From positions 248,001 to 312,000 of the forward strand of contig CAVRUD010000009.1 of assembly GCA_963724285.1 (NCBI GenBank): a stretch of 64,000 bases of DNA, given 5' to 3'. A model generated the notes under the pieces. That model made no database searches and had not been told where the DNA came from. It saw only the letters and a list, made by a program, of their open reading frames with translations. The translations under genes and the position numbers were made by a program. Positions 1 to 10,000 of this stretch are shown piece after piece (positions within the stretch are counted from its first letter, which is position 1; each line of letters begins with the position of its first letter). Source of the DNA: CAVRUD01 sp963724285. GTDB lineage: Bacteria; Chloroflexota; Chloroflexia; Thermomicrobiales; UBA6265.

Positions 1-1
1 G

Positions 2-1468
2 ACCAACTCCGGACCTGCGGGTTCGGCGAGCGGCGATCACATCCACCCCAACGTCATCTCCGCCCTGGGCCACACGCCGCTGGTGCGGTTCAACTCGATC
101 ACCCGGGGTATCCGTACCCCAGTCGTCGCCAAGCTGGAGATGCTCAATCCGGGCGGATCGGTCAAGGACCGGATCGGCATCCGGATGATCGAGGAGGCCG
201 AGCGCAAGGGATGGCTCAAGCCCGGCGGCACGATCGTCGAGCCGACCAGTGGTAACACCGGCGTCGGCCTGGCGATGGCCGCGACCGTCAGGGGCTACTC
301 CTGCATCTTCGTCATGCCCGATAAGGTCGCCCCGGAGAAGGTCGCCCTGCTACGGGCATACGGCGCCGAGGTGGTCATCTGCCCGACCGCTGTCGAACGA
401 GATTCCCCTGAAAGCTACTACTCGGTCGCGGACCGGCTAACCCGCGAGGTGCCGAAGGCTTTCCAACCCAACCAGTACTTCAACCCGATGAATCCGAAGA
501 CGCACTACGAATCGACCGGCCCCGAAATCTGGGAACAGACCGGCGGCAAGGTGACCCACTTCGTCGCGGGCGTCGGCACCGGCGGCACCATCTCCGGGAT
601 TGGCCGCTACCTGAAGGAGCAGAACCCCGCCATCAAGGTGATCGGCGCTGACCCGGAAGGCAGCATCTATACCACCCCCGATAACATCCACACCTACAAA
701 GTCGAGGGCGTGGGTGAGGATTTTTGGCCGGGAACCTTCGACCGGGACATCGTTGACACCTGGGTCCAGGTGAGCGACCGCGACTCACTCCTGACAACCC
801 GTCGTGTCACCCGCGAAGAGGGCATCCTCGTCGGCGGTTCCTGCGGCTTGGCCGTTTGGGCAGCCCTCAACACCGCCGCCGAGGTCAATGATCCCGACGC
901 GATGGTCGTCGTGCTGCTGCCCGATAGCGGCCGCGGCTACCTCTCCAAGATCTACAACGACGACTGGATGCGGGAGAACGGCTTCCTCTCCCGGTTCAAT
1001 GCGCCGACCCGGATGGCGGAACTCGTCAACGAGCGCAAGGGTGATGTGCCGAAGGTCGTGGCAATCTCGGTCGACGAGACGGTCGAGCACGCAATCGAGA
1101 TCCTGCGCAAGCACGATATCAGCCAGATTCCCGTCGTGCGCACCGGCACCGTCACCGTCAGCGGCGATCCCTGCTCAGGCGACGCCTGCATCGAGGTCCA
1201 GGCCGTGGTCGGGTCCATCCAGGAGCGCACCCTGCTCGACAAAGTCTTCCGCTCGCCGGATGCCCTGAGCGCCAAAATCAGCACGGTGATGGACGCGCCG
1301 TTCAGCCTCGTCGATGTCGAGGAACCGCTGGAGCGGGTCTACCCGCTCCTCGGCGATGCATCACCCGCCGTCCTTGTGCAGCGCGACGGCATGCTCACCG
1401 CCGTGGTCACCCGGGCAGACCTGCTCGAATACGTGTCTAACCACCGCCAGAACGGCAGCCGGCGCTAG
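2..1468 (+). CDS. cbs: Cystathionine beta-synthase (PLP-dependent, C-terminal CBS domain pair), 5' partial
   Basis: Cytoplasmic PLP enzyme condensing serine (or O-acetylserine) with homocysteine, the first step of reverse trans-sulfuration. The frame is open to the left edge, so the N-terminus is missing; residues are counted from base 2. A GHTPLVR signature lies near residue 24, the Schiff-base lysine in GGSVKDR is Lys55, the phosphate-binding SGNTG loop starts near 83 and GTGGTISG near 192. From about 345 to the end are two CBS motifs, which in this family bind adenosyl ligands and regulate activity. Their presence favours cystathionine beta-synthase over plain cysteine synthase. A GTG at 83 could start translation but would cut into the conserved fold. 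The partner enzyme, a cystathionine gamma-lyase/synthase, is at 16714. The gene ends at a strong terminator. Confidence 0.9.
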   Translation, partial: TNSGPAGSASGDHIHPNVISALGHTPLVRFNSITRGIRTPVVAKLEMLNPGGSVKDRIGIRMIEEAERKGWLKPGGTIVEPTSGNTGVGLAMAATVRGYSCIFVMPDKVAPEKVALLRAYGAEVVICPTAVERDSPESYYSVADRLTREVPKAFQPNQYFNPMNPKTHYESTGPEIWEQTGGKVTHFVAGVGTGGTISGIGRYLKEQNPAIKVIGADPEGSIYTTPDNIHTYKVEGVGEDFWPGTFDRDIVDTWVQVSDRDSLLTTRRVTREEGILVGGSCGLAVWAALNTAAEVNDPDAMVVVLLPDSGRGYLSKIYNDDWMRENGFLSRFNAPTRMAELVNERKGDVPKVVAISVDETVEHAIEILRKHDISQIPVVRTGTVTVSGDPCSGDACIEVQAVVGSIQERTLLDKVFRSPDALSAKISTVMDAPFSLVDVEEPLERVYPLLGDASPAVLVQRDGMLTAVVTRADLLEYVSNHRQNGSRR

Positions 1469-1477
1469 ATTCCGCGA

Positions 1478-1512
1478 GGCCCCCTCCTCCGGTTGGAGGA
1501 GGGGGCCTTTTT
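1478..1512 (+). terminator. Intrinsic terminator of the cbs gene
   Basis: A 13-bp perfect GC-rich stem (arms 1478-1490 and 1495-1507) with a GGTT loop is followed by a run of T at 1508-1512. It lies 10 bases after the stop codon and is a textbook rho-independent terminator. Confidence 0.93.
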
Positions 1513-1622
1513 GTGCCTCTGCGACTTAGAGCATGTTGCCAAACTCGCGACGACCGAGCCGCCTCCGGCGCCCGCGGCGCGCCGAAGCCGACCTGGCCGA
1601 TCGGGGCTGTCGCGGTGGTGGG

Positions 1623-2566
1623 CTATCCGGCGTCGGCGAACCGCGGCGCGACCTGTTCGGCGAAGAGCCGCATCTGGCGCAGCAGGTCGTCCAGGCCCTC
1701 GGCCTCGAACGCGCAGATTGCGTACTCCAGGCCCGCCTGACGGTACCCGTCAAGGTGCGCCGCCACGGCGTCCAGGCTGCCCGCGAACCCTCCCGGGCAC
1801 CCGCGGACTCGTTGACCGCACGGCCGCCGGCTCGTCCGGCCGCGCGATGCGGAGGTAGAACAAATTGGTCACCGTCGGACACTGGCGCCCCCGCGTCAGC
1901 TCCCGCAGCAGGGCCACGCCGGAGCGGAAGCCGTCCAGGTCGTTGATGAAGTCGTCGAGGTTATGGACGTAGGCCAGCCAGCCGCTGCCGTACCGGGCCG
2001 CCCGCCGGATGGCTGCCGGGGAGTTCCCCCCGACCCAGATCGGCGGCCCGCCGTCGGGCGGACGCGGCTCCAGGCTGGCGGCGGCGAGGCGGTGGAACCG
2101 GCCCTCGTAGCGGGCGACCGGCTCGCGCCACAGCGTTTGCAAGACCTCGATCGCCTCGTCGGTCGCCGCGGCACGGTGCGCGAAGTCGGCGCCCAGCAGG
2201 GCGAACTCCGCCGCCCGCCAGCCGATCCCAACGCCGAGGATGAGGCGGCCCCCCGTAAGCAGGTGCAGGGCCGCGGCCTGCTTGGCCACCAGGATCGCGT
2301 TGCGCTGCGGCAGGACCAGGACGGCGGTGCCGAGCGTGAGGCGCGGCACCAGGTGGACCAGGCTGGCGAGGGTGACGAGCGGCTCGATGACCTGCTCGTT
2401 GCCGGGCGTCCCGCGGTCCGCCGCGGGGGTGACCACCACGTCGTTGGCCCAGACCCCCTCGTAGCCCAGGGCCGCGGCCGCCTGTGGCGGCCTCCGCGAC
2501 GGCGACGCCGATGGGGGTGGTCCCGTAGTCGTCCCAGTAGGTCGGCAGGAACGCGCCGAATCGCAT
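1623..2566 (-). pseudogene. LLM-class (luciferase-like, F420/flavin) oxidoreductase, two frameshifts
   Basis: Bacterial luciferase-like monooxygenase fold. Reading right to left, ATG at 2566 gives MRFGAFLPTYWDD, typical of the first TIM-barrel strand. The frame then shifts near 2490 to continue GYEGVWANDVVV and the conserved TGGRLILGVGIGWR region. A second shift near 1795 is needed to reach the C-terminal helices (AGSLDAVAAHLDGY to the stop at 1623). With both shifts repaired the product is about 314 residues, normal for the family. The substrate cannot be told. The gene lies inside the inverted-repeat-bounded cassette and shares its very high GC. Either decay after transfer or sequencing indels could explain the breaks. 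Confidence 0.78.
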
Positions 2567-2836
2567 CCTCGGCCCCTCTCCTCGGCGCCGCGGCGGGCGC
2601 ACCGATGTTCTGGCCGGTGGTGACGAGGGCGCCATCATACCAGCCGGCGAGGGGCGAGGGCGCCGCTCGCGTCACCCGGCCACAGCACACCTCCTCAGGA
2701 CGTGGTTGACGCCGGTGGGGCGCCACGGTGGCCGGTCCGAGCGCGCCGCTGATGGGACCAGGTGGGCGGAACCCGTGGGCGGAGCAGTCGCGCGAGTGGC
2801 GTCAGCGACGGCCGGAGACCGGCGCGCGTCGGGACG

Positions 2837-3202
2837 CTAGGCGGCGGCGGCGGCGCGGGCGACGTGGTCCAGGACCGGTTGGTGCTCGGCCGGCCGGCTG
2901 AACTCGACGAACTCGACGTCCTCTTCCACCAGCGGCGAGTGCCCCGGCGGCAGGTAGAAGAGGTCGCCGGCCCCCAGGACCTCCTCCCGGTCGGCATAGG
3001 TCACCCGCATCCGTCCCTTGAGGACGTAGCCCCAGTGCGGGCAGGGGCACAGGTCGTCCGGCAACCCCCGCAGGAGCGGGGCGAGGTCGGTGCCGGCCGG
3101 CAGCGAGACGATCATCGACCGCAGTTCGCCCCAGTCGGCGCCGCGGATGACCGCCGGGTCTTCCCCGAAGAGGACCGGGAGTTCGTCGCGGGTGGCGCGC
3201 AT
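2837..3202 (-). CDS. Small cupin-domain protein
   Basis: A 121-residue single-domain cupin. The first cupin motif is recognisable around CPHWGYVLKGRMRVTY (residues about 54-69) and the second at AGDLFYLPPGHSP (about 78-90), giving a conserved beta-barrel with possible metal ligands. Family members act as metal-binding dioxygenases, isomerases or ligand sensors, and nothing here picks one. The C-terminus ends in an alanine run. It is the second gene of the cassette and is oriented like the oxidoreductase, 270 bp upstream of it, so co-transcription is possible but not tight. A GGAGG ribosome-binding site lies before the ATG at 3202. Confidence 0.8.
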   Translation of the reverse strand: MRATRDELPVLFGEDPAVIRGADWGELRSMIVSLPAGTDLAPLLRGLPDDLCPCPHWGYVLKGRMRVTYADREEVLGAGDLFYLPPGHSPLVEEDVEFVEFSRPAEHQPVLDHVARAAAAA

Positions 3203-3368
3203 AGCTGGCCTCCTTTGGATGACAGTGCCCCAGGATTATGGCGCAGCCACAAGTATGACCCATCGGCGTTGACCACGTCGTGACGAGGTGTGGGCCACAG
3301 GGGCCAGACGAGCGGGTGGCTCATGGTGAGCCATCATGCCACGCCTCCGGTTTTGCAACACGCTCTTA

Positions 3369-4223
3369 GAGCGTCTATCACAACCGTGGAACCGGGCTTG
3401 CGGCGCGTGTGGGCATGAGCAAGCCCCTGGTCCCCGACGAACTGTGGCGCACGATCGAACCGTTGTTGCCGACGGAGCCGCCGAAACCCAAGGGCGGGCG
3501 GCCGCGCGTCCCCGACCGCGCCTGCCTGACCGGGATCGTCTTCGTGCTCAAGACCGGGCTGCCCTGGGAGGACCTCCCCCAGGAGATGGGCTGCGGCTCG
3601 GGCATGACCTGCTGGCGGCGGCTGCGCGACTGGCAGGACGCCGGGGTGTGGGAGAAGTTGCACCGGGCGCTCCTGGACCGGCTCGGGGCCGCCGACCAGA
3701 TCGCCTGGGAACGCGCGTGCCTCGACAGCGCCAGTGTCCCGGCAAAAAGGGGGGCCAGCAGACCGGACCGGACCCGACGAACCGCGGCAAACCGGGCACG
3801 AAGCGCCATCTTGTGGTCGACCGGCGCGGCACCCCGCTTGCCGCGCTCCTGACCGGGGCCAACCGCCACGACAGCGTCCCCTTCGAAGCCCTCCTCAACG
3901 CGCTCCCGCCGATCACGCGGCCCTCCGGCCAGCGGCGCACGCGCCCGGCGAAGCTGCACGCCGACAAGGCCTACGATTGCCCGCGCTGCCGCCGGGCGTT
4001 GACGCGGCGGGGCATCAAGGTCCGGATCGCGCGCAAAGGCGTCGACTCCAGCGCCCGGCTCGGCCGCCACCGCTGGGTGGTGGAGCGGACGTTCGCTTGG
4101 CTGGACCAGTTCCGCCGCCTCACCATCCGCTACGAACGCCGCCACGACATCCACGACGCCTTCCTCTCCCTCGGCTGCTCGCTCATCTGCCTCAACGCGA
4201 TCACACGGTTCTGTTAGGCGCTC
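3369..4223 (+). mobile_element. IS5-family insertion sequence (IS427-like), 855 bp
   Basis: Terminal inverted repeats are visible: the left end from 3369 (GAGCGTCTATCACAACCGTG) and the right end to 4223 agree at about 17 of 20 positions when inverted. TTA flanks both ends (3366-3368 and 4224-4226), consistent with the short TNA duplications of this family. The length, the two overlapping reading frames and an A5G6 slippery run inside fit the IS427 group. Its left end is back-to-back with the right end of the cassette at 1526-3368. Confidence 0.88.
3415..4217 (+). CDS. IS5-family transposase, probably made by -1 frameshifting
   Basis: DDE transposase encoded in two frames. The first part from ATG 3415 (GTG 3409 is also possible) begins MSKPLVPDELW, contains the IS5-type segment GLPWEDLPQEMGCGSGMTCW and the first catalytic Asp in CLDSASV. 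At about 3738-3750 a run of five A and six G lets ribosomes slip -1 into the second frame, which carries the second Asp (GANRHDSVPF) and the catalytic Glu in the RWVVERTFAWL motif, ending at 4217. Each half is intact, so programmed frameshifting is more likely than decay here, as known for IS427-group elements. Confidence 0.87.
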
Positions 4224-4344
4224 TTAGTCGCCTCGCTTAAATCGCTGCTACCATATGGGCATCATGCTCATTGTCCGCCGCCGTCGTTGGCGCCGGCTGC
4301 AACCCTGGTTTCCTCGGATCTCCAACATCTCGGACAGGCAGACC

Positions 4345-6834
4345 ATGTCGATGGCAGCAGCATCGACCACCGAGGTCGATCCAGGCCCGGCTCCTATCAA
4401 GGCCACCCAGCCAGGGCTGGCGGATTCGGCTCGCTTGCCGGTACTCCTGACGTCGCTCATTGGCCGCGCGGCTGACATCGCTGCTGCCGCGGCGCTCCTT
4501 CGCGGCGACGTCCGCCTCCTGGCGCTCACCGGTCCGGGCGGGGTAGGCAAGACCCGGTTGGCGATCGCCGTTGCCACGGAGCTGCAGGCAGAGTTCGCCG
4601 ACGGTGTCGCGTTCGTCAGTCTCGCCCAGGTCACCGACCCTGATCTCGTCGCGGCGACCATCGCCTCCACGCTCGGCGTTCGCGATGGCGACTCCCGCAG
4701 CGACCTCGCCCGGGTGATCGACGTTCTCCGTCATCGACAGGTATTGCTCGTCCTGGACACGTTTGAGCAGGTGTCGGACGCCGCTCCGTTGATCGTCGAA
4801 CTGCTCGGAGCAGCACCCGGGCTGAAGGTTCTGGTGACCAGCCGCGCGACCCTCCATGTGCGCGGCGCCCGCGAGTTTCTGGTTCCTCCGCTCGCGTTGC
4901 CGCTGACCACCGACCCGATCAATGCCGAGGATCTGTCGCGCTACCCGGCGACGGCGCTGTTTGTTGCGCGCGCCATGGACGTGCGCTCGGATCTGACCAT
5001 TACCCCGGCTTCGGCGGCCGCGATCGTCGAAATCTGCTCGCGGCTCGATGGTCTTCCCCTGGCGATCGAACTCGCGGCCGCCCGGAGCACCGTCCTCTCG
5101 CCTCCAGCGCTCCTGAATCGTCTCGAGCGTCGCCTCGCCCTGCTGACCGGAGGCAGCCGCGACCTCCCAACCCGCCAGCAAACGCTGCGCAACACGATTA
5201 CCTGGAGCTACGACCTTCTCACACCCGAGCAACAGGTCATTTTCGCAGCCTGGCGGTATTTGCGGGCGGCTGCACGCTCGAGGCCGCCGAAGCTGTGTTA
5301 GGGGGAGAGGTGGAGGGACGGAGAGGGGGAGACGGCCGTGTTCTCTCCCCCTCTCCGTCTCAAGGCGTAAGCCCTGTCCCCCACTCCCCCTCGTCTGTCC
5401 TCGACGAACTGACTGTCCTTGTCGGGCACAGCCTCGTTCGCCGGATCGAGCAAGAGGGCGGCGATTCTCGCCTGCTTCTGTTGGACACAATCCGTGAGTT
5501 CGCCCTGGAGGCGCTGACCGCCGACGGACCGGACGTATCCAACGCGCTCCGGCGTGCCCACGCGGCCTGGTTCACCGCTTTGGCCGAGGAAGTTGGACCA
5601 AATCTCCACGGTGCAGACCAGCATCAATGGTGGACCCGTCTCCAGATCGAGCACGGAAACCTGCGTGCCGCTCTGACGTGGCTCGCGGATGAGGAAGAAT
5701 GGATCGACTGCCTCCGGCTTGCCGGCGCACTTTGGGAATACTGGTGGTTCGGCGGCCACCTGCGCGAGGGCAGTTCCTGGCTCGTACGCGCTCTGGAACA
5801 CGCTACCGACGCGCCGCCGGCCCTACGGGCCCGGGCCTTGGAAGGTGCGTCCTACCTCTTCCACGGCCTCAGTGATCACGAGCGGGCAATACCGCTGCTG
5901 GAGGAGTGCCGGCGGCTATACGAGGAGATCGGTGATCTTCGTGGTACCGGTGCGGCGCAGTACATGCTCGGGGTCGTTGCCGAAGACCAGGGGAACTACG
6001 ACCGCGCTTTCGAACTGCTTACCGACGCGGCGGCCACATCCGCCAGGGCTGGCGATCGTCGCGGCAAGGCGTTCGCGCTGCTGCACCTGGGGATGGTTGC
6101 CTTCGGACAGGCTGACTTCCCCGGCGCGACGGCCTATTGCGAGCAAGGTATGGTGCTCGCCCGCGAACTGGGCAGCAACGCAGGCGTCTTCTTGGGCACC
6201 TATTGCCTGGCACTCGTCGCCGTCGACTCTGGGGATCTGCCTCTGGCCGCCGCCCGCTACCGCGAGATCGTTGGCTGGCTGGAGAACTCCGGCGTCTTCG
6301 GGGACGCATGGCACCGGCGCAGCATCGACGCCGCCGGGCGAAACCTGAGCGGCATCGCCACCCTGGCGACTGTCGTAGGTCAGTTCGAGATCGCCGCGCG
6401 GCTGTTCGGCGCCGCAGAGGCCGACTACGAAGCCCTCGGTTCGCGGCCCGCCCTGCCGGAGCGAACCGGGTTCGAGCAGGCTATCGCGGCGGTCAGGGAA
6501 CAGCTCAGCCCCGATACGCTTCGCGACCGCCTGGGCGGCCGGGGCAGCGATGTCGCCAGCCGAGGCGCTCGCAGATATCAACCAGGTCCTGGCGGCGGCG
6601 CAGGACTTACCGGCGGCCCCGCCGGCCGCCGAAGCAGACACCTCTGGACTGACGGAGCGCGAACTCGAGGTGCTGCACCTCTTGGTCGAAGGTCTTCCGG
6701 ACCGGGAGATCGCGGAACGGTTGTACATCAGTCCCCGGACCGCGATGCGCCATGTCGCCAACATCCTGGGCAAGTTCGACGCCCATTCCCGGACCGCCGC
6801 AGTCAGCATCGCTCTCCGCCGCGGGTTGATCTGA
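4345..6834 (+). pseudogene. LuxR-family STAND ATPase regulator (NB-ARC-like, TPR, LuxR HTH), two frameshifts
   Basis: Large signal-transduction ATPase with a DNA-binding tail. From ATG 4345 the protein has a Walker A loop (GPGGVGKTRLA), a degenerate Walker B (VLLVLDTFEQV) and an LTSRATLHVRG-type sensor. Near 5240 the frame must shift to continue RSLAVFAGGCTLEAAEAV, followed by about 350 residues of TPR-like helices. A second shift near 6525 gives AWAAGAAMSPAEALA and then the LuxR HTH (LTERELEVLHLL to the end, about 65 residues). Repaired length is near 830 residues, usual for these ATPase-LuxR proteins. A palindromic insert sits at 5318-5358 just after the first break. It lies directly upstream of the giant surface-protein gene and may have regulated it. 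Confidence 0.82.
5318..5358. repeat. Palindromic insert inside the LuxR regulator
   Basis: Two perfectly complementary 15-base arms (5318-5332 and 5344-5358, core GGAGAGGGGGAGA) are separated by 11 bases. The surrounding 30 or so residues are low-complexity and not part of the ATPase family, so this looks like a small GGGAGAGGGG palindrome inserted into coding sequence. A related CTCTCCC/GGGAGAGG block is at 17970-18110. Confidence 0.6.
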
Positions 6835-7091
6835 CGCTCCGGGAAGTCACGCACTTTCCCCGCTGTCAGGTGGGTCTACATACTGCGAGCCGGGCGGTGT
6901 GGTTGAGTTCACCCACACGCGCTGCAAAACTATCCGCTAAGACAATTGGTCAATCTGAGCCACGACCGCAGGGTTCCTCTTCCTCCAAGCTCGATCCGTG
7001 CCCGCCTCGCATGTGCGGGCAATCGATCGCAGTCACGGCGTCGACCGGCTGGGGCCGGTCCCGATCGCCGCACGGAAGGAACCCAGGGACC

Positions 7092-10000
7092 ATGTCTATC
7101 ATTGCCCGACGTCTCACGGCCGCGCTCGTCGTCGTGGCCATACTCTCCGGCCCGATCGCCGCATTCGGCGCTTCGGCAAACGCCCCGTCGTTCGTCGCTG
7201 ACACGGCCCACGCGGCCGCCGCCGTTCATCGACGCACCAACCACGTCTTAGGGGCCGCCGAGGCCGAAGTCACGCCCGCCGCGGGAGGCGACCTTGCCTC
7301 CTCAACCCAGGACGAGAGCTCCCCTCCGACAGAGGAGGTGCCACCCACTGGAGACGACGCCTCCGGAGCCGATACGGCGCCGCCACCGGCGGAGGTCCCG
7401 AGCGATCCCGGCGGCGAGGAGCCGCCCGCCGCAGAGACGGCGACCGATCCCGCGGACGTCGTGGTCGGCGAGACCGATTCAGAGCCGGTGCCTACGGAGC
7501 AGCCACCGGTGGATGCGGAGACCGACGAGCCGACCACCGCTCCTGAGCCGTTGGCATCGGACGTCCAAGCCGATGTCGACGAGTCCGAGGTGGAGCGGCT
7601 CGCGGCCAACCAGCCGCCGGTCGCTGCCGCGGATGCCTTCACCACCGCGCAGGAAACCACCCTCAGCGTCGACATCCCCGGCGTCCTCGCGAACGACGCC
7701 GACGCCGACGGCGACGCGCTGACCGCCGTCCTCGAAACGGCGACGGCCAACGGCACCCTCGGCTTCCTCACGCCCGATGGCGGGTTCTCGTATTCGCCGA
7801 ACGTCAGTTTCTTCGGCGATGACACTTTCACCTACCGGGTCTCCGACGGCACGGACACCAGCGACCCCACCACGGTCACGATCACGGTCGTCCCCGCCAG
7901 CACCCCCCCGATCTCCGTCGCCGACGCGTACAGCGTCGCCCAGGACACGATCCTCGAAGTCGATGCCGTCTCCGGCGTGCTCGCCAACGACAGCGATCCC
8001 GACGGCGACCCGCTCCGCGCGTTCTTCGAGTTGGGCTCCGGCCCGTCGAACGGACGAATGTCCGGTTTCGGCCTGGACGGCTCGTTCACGTACACCCCGA
8101 ACTCCGGCTTCTCTGGAACGGACGCCTTCCGGTACCAAGCCTTTGACGGCACCGTCCATGCCGACCCGGTCACTGTCACGATCACCGTCACCCCCGCCGG
8201 CGCCAATTCCCCGCCGGTCGCCGTGGACGACAGTTACACCGTGGCCAAGGACACCGTCCTGACCCTCGACGCGGCGTCGGGACCGCTCGCCAACGATTCC
8301 GATCCGGACGGCGACGCGTTGTTCGCTTTCAATGACTTCCCCGCCCCGTCGCACGGGGTCGTCGATTCTTCCGCCGATGGATCGTTCACGTACGAGCCGG
8401 ACACGCACTTCACCGGCACCGATACGTTCGGGTATGGGGTCACGGACCGTACCGATCGTGACAGCGGGGTCGTCACCGTTACCGTGACCGGCGAGCCGAA
8501 CGAACCGCCGGTCGCCGTCGACGATGCCTACTCCGTGATCCAGGACACGACACTCACCATCGACGCGGCTGCGGGCCTCGTGGCCAACGACACCGATGCG
8601 AACGGCGACGCGCTGTTCGCGTTCAACGACGTCCCCGCCCCATCGCACGGGGTCATTAACTCGGTCGCCGACGGCTCATTCACCTACACTCCGGATGCCG
8701 GATTCGTCGGCACGGACACGTTCGGGTACGGCGTCACGGACAGAGCACTATCCGACTCAGGCGTCATCACGATCACCGTCACCGCCGCCGGGGTCAACAC
8801 CCCGCCGGTCGCGGTCGACGATACGTACACGGTGACGAAGGACGGGGTACTGACGGTGGCGGCGGCGGAGGGTGTCCTCGCCAACGACACCGACCTGGAA
8901 GGGGACGAACTCTTTGCCTCGCTGGACTTCCCGGCCAACGGGCAGTTGCAGAGCGGCATCGACGGGTCCTTCACCTACGCGCCCGGCTTCCACTTCACCG
9001 GCACCGACACCTTCACATACTTCGCGCACGAGGCCGGCAACACGAATCAAAGCAATGTCGCGACCGTGACGATCACGGTGACCGGGGACCCGAACGTTGC
9101 GCCGGAGGCGGCCGACGACGGGTACAGCGTGGCCCAGGACTCGACGCTCAGCATCGATGCTGCATCGGGCGTCTTGGCGAACGACTCGGACCCGAACGGC
9201 GACTCGATCAGAGCGACCGCGTTCACGCCTCCGCTCCACGGCACGCTGACCACCGCCGACGACGGCTCCTTCCTATACACCCCGGCCACAGGATTCGCCG
9301 GTATGGACTCCTTCGCCTACGAGGCCACGGACGGCGCGACCTTCAGCAACGCCGCGACCGTCACCATCACCGTCACCGCCACCGGCGCCAACACGCCCCC
9401 CATCGCGACCGACGACGCGTACGCGGTGGCGAAAGACACCACGCTGGTGGTGGACGCCGCCTCCGGGCTGCTCATCAACGACGAGGACGTCGATGGCGAC
9501 CCGTTGCTCGCCGAACTGCAAGCCGCGCCCGCTAACGGCACCGTGGCGTTCAACGGACCCGGCGGCTTTACCGGGGATGGCGGCTTCACCTACACCCCGA
9601 ACGCCGGGTTCGTGGGCGCCGACAGCTTCGCCTACTTCGTCTCGGACGGGACGGCACTGAGCTTCTCGGCCACGGTGACGGTCGTCGTGACCGACCCGGC
9701 GACCAACAAGCCGCCGATCGCCGTCGACGACGCCTACGCCACCCCTCAGGACACCACCCTCACCGTCGACGCCGCGTCGGGGCTGCTCGGCAACGACACC
9801 GACGACAACGGGGCCGCCGTGCTCGCCGAGTTGCAGACCGCCCCCAGCCACGGAACAGTGACGCTCAACGGCCCAGGCGGCTTCGTCGGGGACGGCTCGT
9901 TTGTCTACATCCCGGACCCCGGCTTCGCCGGCACGGATTCCTTCCAGTACTTCGTCTCGGACGGCCTCGCCTTGAGCTTCTCGGCAACGGTCACCATCAC

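Larger units (their letters stand above)
1526..3368. mobile_element. Putative passenger-gene cassette bounded by IS5-like inverted repeats
   Basis: The segment starts with TTAGAGCATGTTGCCAAAC (1526-1544) and ends with GTTTTGCAACACGCTCTTA (3350-3368). The reverse complement of the right end matches the left end at 16 of 19 bases. Both ends have TTA outside GAGC, as expected for a 3-bp IS5-type target duplication. No transposase lies inside; the two genes present are an LLM-class oxidoreductase and a cupin. The right end abuts the IS5 element beginning at 3369, whose own ends also start GAGCG. A non-autonomous element (mobile insertion cassette) moved by an IS5-type transposase is the simplest reading, but it is inferred from the ends only. 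Confidence 0.5.
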
